This document shows, piece after piece, positions 14,427 to 19,199 of a stretch of DNA of 19,199 nucleotides. The stretch spans positions 1-19,199 of the forward strand of contig CAKRCJ010000009.1 in NCBI GenBank assembly GCA_934307185.1, given 5' to 3'. The notes under the pieces were generated by a model. That model was not told where the DNA came from. It searched no databases and saw only the letters and a program-made list of their open reading frames with translations. Both the position numbers and the translations under genes were made by a program. The number at the start of each line of letters is the position of its first letter. Position 1 is the stretch's first letter. Origin of the DNA: an uncultured Roseburia sp. (GTDB lineage Bacteria > Bacillota > Clostridia > Lachnospirales > Lachnospiraceae).

Positions 14427-15176
14427 TCAGCTATATAATTTATAGTGAATTTTCATTCTGCCTTTATTTGTTTCGCCCCGTTCGCCGTCAAAAACAAACC
14501 GTCCAAATCCACGTACCGAAATAATATCTGCATCACTGCAGCGGTGCGACGGATTTTGTTCACATTTTCCATTTACAAAAACTTTTTCTGCCTTGAAAAA
14601 TTCCAATGCCTGGCTTCTGGAAAACTTATATACACAGGCGATAATGCTGTCTAAACGGTTTGAAGTGATAATTCCGTCTTTTTCCTCAAATTTCTGCTGT
14701 AAAACAAGTTCCTCTGAGGTTGCCAGTGTTGTTTTTACAACCGTATGTTTTATTTTATCCAGATTCTCTGAAAAATAGGATGCCATACTCTCTTCGCAAA
14801 TGATAAAATAGTGGTTCTCTCCCATTATAATATCACCTATCTTAGACCGGTCCACACCAAGGTTCATAATTGCACCGAGCACATCACGGTGTGTCAGCTT
14901 TTCTGCAAACTTTGGATAAACCGGAGCAGCCTGCAATATCGCAATCGGGTATTCCCAATCATAATAAAGAGCATCAGGTATAAATGCAACAATCTGACGC
15001 TCCGCAAAATCAACACCACCAGATGCTTCTGTTTTCGTCTCAAACAATTTTTCACTCTGGTGGTAAATATTTTGTTCATTCAAATTAAGGAAATCGCTAA
15101 ATAAAACGATTCCCTTACGATTTGCCTGTCTGGATAAATCAATTAATTTCTTTTTGCAAAGCTCCTGTTCATTCAT
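14427..15176 (-). CDS. ylmH: YlmH-type S4 RNA-binding protein
   Basis: A 249-residue protein of the YlmH family, with an N-terminal domain carrying the family segment LTHRDVLGAIMNLGVDRSKIGDI at about 94-116 and a C-terminal S4 domain at about 180-230 (SRSQALEFFKAEKVFVNGK). Studies in Bacillus link YlmH to stalled 50S subunits and rescue of nascent chains; older work tied it to the division cluster by position. It sits 10 bases after sepF and 15 before aroB on the same strand, so it belongs to the operon. Confidence 0.93.
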   Translation of the reverse strand: MNEQELCKKKLIDLSRQANRKGIVLFSDFLNLNEQNIYHQSEKLFETKTEASGGVDFAERQIVAFIPDALYYDWEYPIAILQAAPVYPKFAEKLTHRDVLGAIMNLGVDRSKIGDIIMGENHYFIICEESMASYFSENLDKIKHTVVKTTLATSEELVLQQKFEEKDGIITSNRLDSIIACVYKFSRSQALEFFKAEKVFVNGKCEQNPSHRCSDADIISVRGFGRFVFDGERGETNKGRMKIHYKLYS

Positions 15177-15186
15177 AATGCTTTAC

Positions 15187-15696
15187 TTATATTCCTTTGG
15201 TGTCAAATGAATCAACGATACTTAAGAAATCTCCGGATATATCAACGGATGCAGGGGTAATGATAAAGATATAATTTGAAATCTTCTGTAAATTACCACT
15301 GATTGCGAAACAGGAGCCGGAGGTAAAGTCAATAATACGCTGTGCAATCTCAACATCTAATCCTTCTACATTTAATACAACAGTTCTGTTGTTTAACAGT
15401 GTCTCTGTAATCTCTCTTGCATCTTCTACAGATGTTGGTTTAATGACACATACTTCCATGCCGGATAAATTCTGTGGTTTCTTGGAAGGACGGATAGGTG
15501 TTACCTTTGAGGCATTTTTCGCTGGTTTTTCTTTGTAATCATCCGAAAAATCATCTTCCTTTTCTCTCTTTGCTTTAAAAGAAGTTCTTGGCTTTACTTC
15601 TTCCTCTTCTTCATCGTAATAGTCGTCATTATAAAAATCTTCATCATCGTCAGTATTTAAACGCATTACATTTAAAAATTTATCAAGAAAACTCAT
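15187..15696 (-). CDS. sepF: Cell division protein SepF
   Basis: Membrane-binding partner of FtsZ that aligns and anchors the division ring. In 169 residues there is an N-terminal amphipathic helix (MSFLDKFLNVMRL), a long acidic linker (about 15-32, nearly all Asp, Glu and Tyr) and then a basic stretch. The conserved C-terminal domain at about 79-169 includes VVLNVEGLD and the SGSCFAISG segment. The ATG at 15696 was chosen because AGGAG is nine bases upstream; an in-frame TTG two codons earlier is only three bases from it. It lies between ylmE and ylmH as in Bacillus. Confidence 0.96.
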   Translation of the reverse strand: MSFLDKFLNVMRLNTDDDEDFYNDDYYDEEEEEVKPRTSFKAKREKEDDFSDDYKEKPAKNASKVTPIRPSKKPQNLSGMEVCVIKPTSVEDAREITETLLNNRTVVLNVEGLDVEIAQRIIDFTSGSCFAISGNLQKISNYIFIITPASVDISGDFLSIVDSFDTKGI

Positions 15697-15761
15697 TGTC
15701 AATTGCTCCTATATCTTTCATTTATAAAAAATATATGCCCGGAATCACAGGCAGGATGCGG

Positions 15762-16454
15762 TTATTTGTTATAGTTGCGCACACCGAATATTCCGGTTCC
15801 AACGCGTACCATAGTAGCACCCTCTTCGATAGCAACTTCATAATCGCCTGTCATTCCCATGGACAAAATATTCATAGATACATTATCTATGTTTTTATTT
15901 CTTATGTCAACAGATAATTGTTTTATTTTACGGAAATATAAGCGGTTATCTTCTGCATTTTCAACATATGGAGCGATTGTCATAAGCCCGCAGATTTTCA
16001 CATTCTCTAACTCTGCAATCTCTTCTACAAGCTGGATGGCATCCTCCTCAGAAATGCCGAATTTGGACTCCTCGTGCGCAATATTTACTTCAACGAGAAT
16101 AGGAACAACGATATTTTTCTTCTTTGCCTGGATATTAATTTCTTCCGCAAGACGATAGGAATCTACAGAATGAATTAATTCTACTTTATCGACAATATAT
16201 TTCACTTTATTTCTCTGTAAGTGTCCAATCATATGCCATTTAATGTCCGATGGCATCTTTTCTATTTTATCACAGAGCTCCTGTACTTTATTTTCGCCAA
16301 AATCACGGATATTTTCATCATAGATTTCACGAAGCATTTCTACGGGTTTTGTTTTGCTGACTGCAATTAATGTAACCTCTTCCCTTTTTCTTCCGGCTCT
16401 GTCACAGGCAGCCTGCACTTTTTCTTCTACTTCTTTTAAATTATCTTTTAACAT
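15762..16454 (-). CDS. ylmE: PLP homeostasis protein (YggS/YlmE family)
   Basis: Binds pyridoxal 5'-phosphate and keeps free PLP and amino-acid pools in balance; no catalytic activity is established for the family. The 230-residue TIM-barrel protein has the PLP-binding lysine K34 in AVSKTKP, FGENKVQE at about 52-59, and the WHMIGHLQRNK segment. Towards the C-terminus, LSMGMTGDYEVAIEEGATMVRVG is the phosphate-binding end. It lies 27 bases after the HlyD-like gene and 65 before sepF. The ylmE-sepF-ylmH order matches Bacillus. Confidence 0.96.
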   Translation of the reverse strand: MLKDNLKEVEEKVQAACDRAGRKREEVTLIAVSKTKPVEMLREIYDENIRDFGENKVQELCDKIEKMPSDIKWHMIGHLQRNKVKYIVDKVELIHSVDSYRLAEEINIQAKKKNIVVPILVEVNIAHEESKFGISEEDAIQLVEEIAELENVKICGLMTIAPYVENAEDNRLYFRKIKQLSVDIRNKNIDNVSMNILSMGMTGDYEVAIEEGATMVRVGTGIFGVRNYNK

Positions 16455-16481
16455 TGTTTTTCTCCCTGCAAATTTTAATCA

Positions 16482-17873
16482 TTATTTAATAAGCTGATTT
16501 TCATCAATCTTTGTACCATCTAATGCAATATGGTCGTACAACGCAATTCCATAAGTTGTACCTGTTTTTATAATCGTGTACTCTTCATTCTGATATAAAA
16601 TATCAATCTGTTTGAATACAGCGTATCCCTTATTAATATTATAAACACCTTGTAAAGACGCTGTTTTTGTTCCTGCTACATAAGACTCACCTGAATCCGG
16701 TTTCTGGATAGAGTCATCTGCAGAAACGTTTTCCCCATCAATATAATAAGCATCATCTGTCGCATAATAAACGGTCGGGCTTACAAATTCTGTTGTGGAT
16801 TTTCCGTTTTTATCGGTCTTTACCACTAAAATACCTTCTTTATCGGAGTCGCCTCCTTTTAAGAAATAGTCCTTTGGAACCGTAAAAAATTCTTTTTCTG
16901 TAATTGCAGAATTTGGAATTTTAAGACCGGTTTCTTCTGACATCAATAATTCTATCTCCACATAACGTTCTAAGGCATAACGGACCATTCCGCTCTTTAA
17001 AGAAAGAATAAGATACTGCTTTCCATCTTTTTCCTGTATGGTGTAATTGGCATAGGTTTCTTTTGCATCTTTTAAAAAACGTATTTTAAGAATGGTATCA
17101 TCCTGTAATGTGGCGGCTGTTGTGTCCGGTATCGGTACAATGATGTTCCAATTTTCATTAGAAAGCAGTTTATACGCAGAGCCACCCGCAGAAATATCCG
17201 GGTTTGCTTTTAAATTTAGCTTACTATAATCCGACTCGTCAAACATATCCGGGGTAAAAGTATCAACCGTTACGTTTTCGTATCCATCGGTATAGTAGGC
17301 AACGATACCAGGCGTATCCGCAAATGTTTTATGAAATGTGTTATTTCCCTCAGCAGTAGAAACATAGTCAGAAATTTCATTTAACGCATTCATGCTTAAT
17401 GCTTCATTCAGGGAGGCATTTACATTTTCTTTAAAGCTATATACCTGGTAAAAGTCCTGGGAATCATAAGCATAAGAAAAATCACTGATATTTTTTTCTA
17501 TTTCATCCAGATTTTCACTGTCAATGTTTGTACCATCCTGGTTTGCCTCATTAATTTTGGCGGATATATCACCGTTTGCATCCACAGAATATACCAAATC
17601 ACCATATGCGATTTTGGAGCCTTCTTTTACATAATAATTTAATGCTCCTGTATAATCAGAGGAATATACTTTCTCCTCCCGTAAAATCAGTCCGTTATAT
17701 ACATTATTGACAGCTATCGTTCCCTGCTCCACCTCATAAACTGAGATGTGCGTCTCAGTGAGGTAGCTGAATACATTAAATATAAGGTAAATAAAAATAA
17801 TCACGAAAATAATGATGCCAATATTAATATCAATTGGTTTTCTATATTGCACGACATTCTTGCTTTTTTTCAA
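16482..17873 (-). CDS. HlyD-like membrane-anchored protein of the sepF operon
   Basis: A 463-residue protein with a basic N-terminus, one membrane segment at about 17-37 and a large external part. Just after the membrane come EQGTIAVNNVYNGLILREE and a lipoyl/hairpin-like segment (YYVKEGSKIAYGDLVYSV), the pattern of HlyD/membrane-fusion proteins. The region from about 300 on carries further beta-rich segments (LKIPNSAITEKEFFTVP). No ABC transporter or permease adjoins it. The start appears to be TTG at 17873, since the only nearby ATG (17879) stops at once; AGG is about nine bases before the TTG. It heads the ylmE-sepF-ylmH run, so a role in envelope or division is an inference from position. 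Confidence 0.75.
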   Translation of the reverse strand: MKKSKNVVQYRKPIDINIGIIIFVIIFIYLIFNVFSYLTETHISVYEVEQGTIAVNNVYNGLILREEKVYSSDYTGALNYYVKEGSKIAYGDLVYSVDANGDISAKINEANQDGTNIDSENLDEIEKNISDFSYAYDSQDFYQVYSFKENVNASLNEALSMNALNEISDYVSTAEGNNTFHKTFADTPGIVAYYTDGYENVTVDTFTPDMFDESDYSKLNLKANPDISAGGSAYKLLSNENWNIIVPIPDTTAATLQDDTILKIRFLKDAKETYANYTIQEKDGKQYLILSLKSGMVRYALERYVEIELLMSEETGLKIPNSAITEKEFFTVPKDYFLKGGDSDKEGILVVKTDKNGKSTTEFVSPTVYYATDDAYYIDGENVSADDSIQKPDSGESYVAGTKTASLQGVYNINKGYAVFKQIDILYQNEEYTIIKTGTTYGIALYDHIALDGTKIDENQLIK

Positions 17874-17939
17874 TTACATAACCTGCCTCATTTATAAATT
17901 TTCGCAAAGTTTATTTATAACTTTTAAACACTGTCTTTT

Positions 17940-17968
17940 ATTTTATCATTTCCATGGAAAGAAAACAA
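17940..17968 (-). promoter_or_regulatory. Putative promoter of the division/lipoprotein operon
   Basis: On the - strand TTGTTT (17963-17968), 17 bases, then TAAAAT (17940-17945) with a TG one base upstream. It would start the transcript near 17933, about 60 bases before the HlyD-like gene, and could serve the whole run to the rluD-type gene. Confidence 0.5.
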
Positions 17969-18047
17969 TGTTCTAAGCTTTTTTTATGTATAAAAGTTAT
18001 ATTTTCGGAAAAAATAAACAAAAAGAAAGAAGGAGCATAAAAATATC

Positions 18048-18260
18048 ATGAAAACAAATTGGTTAGACTATACTTTATTGACTTTTGTTATTATTGGTGC
18101 AATAAACTGGGGACTTATCGGCTTTTTCCGTCTGGATTTAGTGGCTTTTCTTTTTGGAAATATGTCCTGGCTGTCCCGTATTGTATATGCGGTCGTAGGG
18201 ATTGGAGGGCTTTATACAATTAGTCTTTATGGCAGGATTAAAAGCGGCGATGACGTATAA
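18048..18260 (+). CDS. DUF378 family membrane protein
   Basis: A 70-residue protein with two membrane helices (about 7-28 and 41-62). The motif GAINWGLIGFFRLDLVAFLFG and the SRIVYAVVGIGGLY segment are the DUF378 (YuzA-type) signature. Function is unknown. AGGAG is twelve bases before the ATG, a little further than usual. It is a single-gene unit ending at a strong hairpin. Confidence 0.9.
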   Translation: MKTNWLDYTLLTFVIIGAINWGLIGFFRLDLVAFLFGNMSWLSRIVYAVVGIGGLYTISLYGRIKSGDDV

Positions 18261-18303
18261 AAAAATCAGGGCTGTTGTGCATTGAATGATACAACAGCCC
18301 TGA
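18261..18303. terminator. Terminator between DUF378 gene and convergent P-loop gene
   Basis: A 13-bp perfect stem pairs 18266-18278 with 18291-18303 around a 12-base loop. The A run at its left side gives a T run when read on the - strand, so it is a textbook terminator for the P-loop gene. On the + strand it lacks a T run directly after the stem and may only slow transcription. Confidence 0.85.
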
Positions 18304-18323
18304 ATAACCGCCCTATTTTACTT

Positions 18324-18746
18324 TTATAAGGAAATGACTATTTTTGCCTTCGCGCATTCCGGAAGTTTTGCTTCATTTCTGGAAACGCTTAAAATAAACT
18401 TCACATTATACTTCTCACTGATAATGTCTAATTTCTCAATTGCATGCTGGATTTCTTCATCGGTTTCAACCGATGCAATGGTAAGAAAACTGTCAAGATA
18501 CATCTCTTCCAAATCGTTGTCCTGTGAAATAATTCCACATAAGAAACCTAAAAACTGGTCACAGTTATCAATCGGATAATCCATCACATTAATCAGACGG
18601 ACTTTATTGTTCAGCTCATACATATGCTTCTGGCTCTTATCCAGATACACAATATTACCGCTTGCTGCTGTAACAGAGTGATTTACTTTGTTTAACAGTT
18701 CTTTTGTTTTTCCTTTGCCTTTTTCTCCGGATATAATTTCTATCAT
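18324..18746 (-). CDS. Small P-loop nucleotide-binding protein, unknown function
   Basis: A 140-residue protein starting MIEIISGEKGKGKT, where GEKGKGKT (7-14) is a perfect Walker A loop directly after the first beta strand. A second strand (GNIVYLDK) and a late one (VKFILSVSRN) suggest a compact alpha/beta fold. No clear Walker B acidic residue was found at the end of a hydrophobic strand. I do not recognise a named family; similar proteins are sometimes labelled PilT-like, which the length does not support. The ATG at 18746 has AAGGAGG eight bases upstream; two earlier in-frame ATGs lie on or before that site. It has its own promoter and terminator, so it is a single-gene unit. Confidence 0.75.
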   Translation of the reverse strand: MIEIISGEKGKGKTKELLNKVNHSVTAASGNIVYLDKSQKHMYELNNKVRLINVMDYPIDNCDQFLGFLCGIISQDNDLEEMYLDSFLTIASVETDEEIQHAIEKLDIISEKYNVKFILSVSRNEAKLPECAKAKIVISL

Positions 18747-18812
18747 AGCCATTTCCTCCTTGTACTCCATGCTTTATGTATTTTGAATAAAAACATTGGG
18801 TTTTATGTTATA

Positions 18813-18841
18813 ATTATAGTATATATGCACATAAAAAACAA
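18813..18841 (-). promoter_or_regulatory. Promoter of the P-loop protein gene
   Basis: On the - strand TTGTTT (18836-18841), a 17-base spacer and a perfect TATAAT (18813-18818). It begins four bases past the stop codon of the carboxypeptidase gene, with no terminator between the two genes. Confidence 0.7.
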
Positions 18842-18844
18842 CTG

Positions 18845-19199
18845 TTAATTCGCAAATCCACTCAGCATTTCATTCATTAATAAATACAAATCGGACCTTC
18901 CTCCTGATTTTAAAACGATAGAAATAATCGGCTGGTTTGAAGCATTATAGGAATATAGTACAAGACAATAGCCTGCGGCTCCGGTTGTTCCGGTTTTTCC
19001 ACCAACAACGGTAATTCCTTCCGGTGCTGTTGTTTTGCCGAGAAGATAACGGTTTGTGTTGCTCCAGGTTTTCTGTACACTGTTTCCATTGGCATCGGTA
19101 TAAGAAGCATCATAATCCAACGTACTTATAATATCGACAAATGTCTGGTTCTGTACTGCATTCTGCATAATCAGATAAAGGTCGTACACAGATGTGTAA
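18845..19199 (-). CDS. D-alanyl-D-alanine carboxypeptidase, C-terminal part
   Basis: The visible 118 residues are the end of a serine D,D-peptidase (peptidase S11, low-molecular-weight penicillin-binding protein). These trim the terminal D-Ala of peptidoglycan stem peptides. The third catalytic motif, KTG, appears in VVGGKTGTTGAAGYC, preceded by a typical WSNTNRYLL segment. The SxxK and SxN motifs, and any signal peptide, lie beyond the window's right edge; the frame is open to the last base. The protein ends right after the catalytic domain (LMNEMLSGFAN), so there is no long C-terminal anchor domain. Confidence 0.9.
   Translation of the reverse strand, partial: YTSVYDLYLIMQNAVQNQTFVDIISTLDYDASYTDANGNSVQKTWSNTNRYLLGKTTAPEGITVVGGKTGTTGAAGYCLVLYSYNASNQPIISIVLKSGGRSDLYLLMNEMLSGFAN

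Noticed and set aside
15697..15761. Terminator between ylmE and sepF
   Set aside because: Only a very short imperfect stem (about 4-5 pairs) precedes a T-rich stretch; too weak to claim.
16482..17873. HlyD-like protein as part of an ABC export system
   Set aside because: No ATPase or permease gene is adjacent on either side within the window.

Overview
The window looks like chromosomal DNA from a low-GC Firmicute of the clostridial type, most likely a Lachnospiraceae relative (Roseburia/Agathobacter-like). This is inferred from gene order, AT-rich intergenic DNA, strong AGGAGG-type ribosome binding sites, CGAAC-N4-GTTYG type LexA boxes, and the pairing of a ylm/sepF division cluster with an HlyD-like envelope protein. 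No rRNA, tRNA, CRISPR array or insertion sequence was seen.

Left part, + strand (1-3353): the last codons of rpmA, a terminator, then obg, yhbY, nadD, yqeK and rsfS. This is a ribosome-maturation and NAD-synthesis run. A very long hairpin (3369-3461) separates it from the convergent lexA. lexA and a divergent yneA-like LysM gene form an SOS module: three good and one degenerate LexA boxes lie in their shared 183-bp control region, one of them inside the yneA-like promoter. A plsC-type acyltransferase with its own strong promoter and a small two-helix membrane protein follow.

Middle, - strand (5923-11835): a TPR-like/GGDEF diguanylate cyclase; a ttcA-like thiolase translationally coupled (ATGA overlap) to a complete tyrosine recombinase; a 358-bp gene-free stretch with several palindromes; dtd; then an AT-rich accessory patch (about 10458-11040). 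The patch holds a small basic protein overlapping a GNAT acetyltransferase ORF cut off after 54 codons, with signs of further decayed sequence upstream. A cytidylate-kinase-like gene follows.

Right part, - strand (11867-17873): an apparent operon read right to left, HlyD-like protein, ylmE, sepF, ylmH, aroB, lspA, rluD-type pseudouridine synthase. It links division-ring assembly, lipoprotein maturation, RNA modification and the shikimate pathway. At the right edge are a DUF378 membrane protein (+), a small P-loop protein (-) and the C-terminal part of a D,D-carboxypeptidase (-).

Most of the window is conserved core genome. The places most worth a second look are the lexA/yneA-like control region with its tandem repeats, the palindrome-rich gap upstream of ttcA/xer, the truncated GNAT pair, and two poorly understood proteins (HlyD-like, small P-loop). 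I did not find a clearly new multi-gene system.
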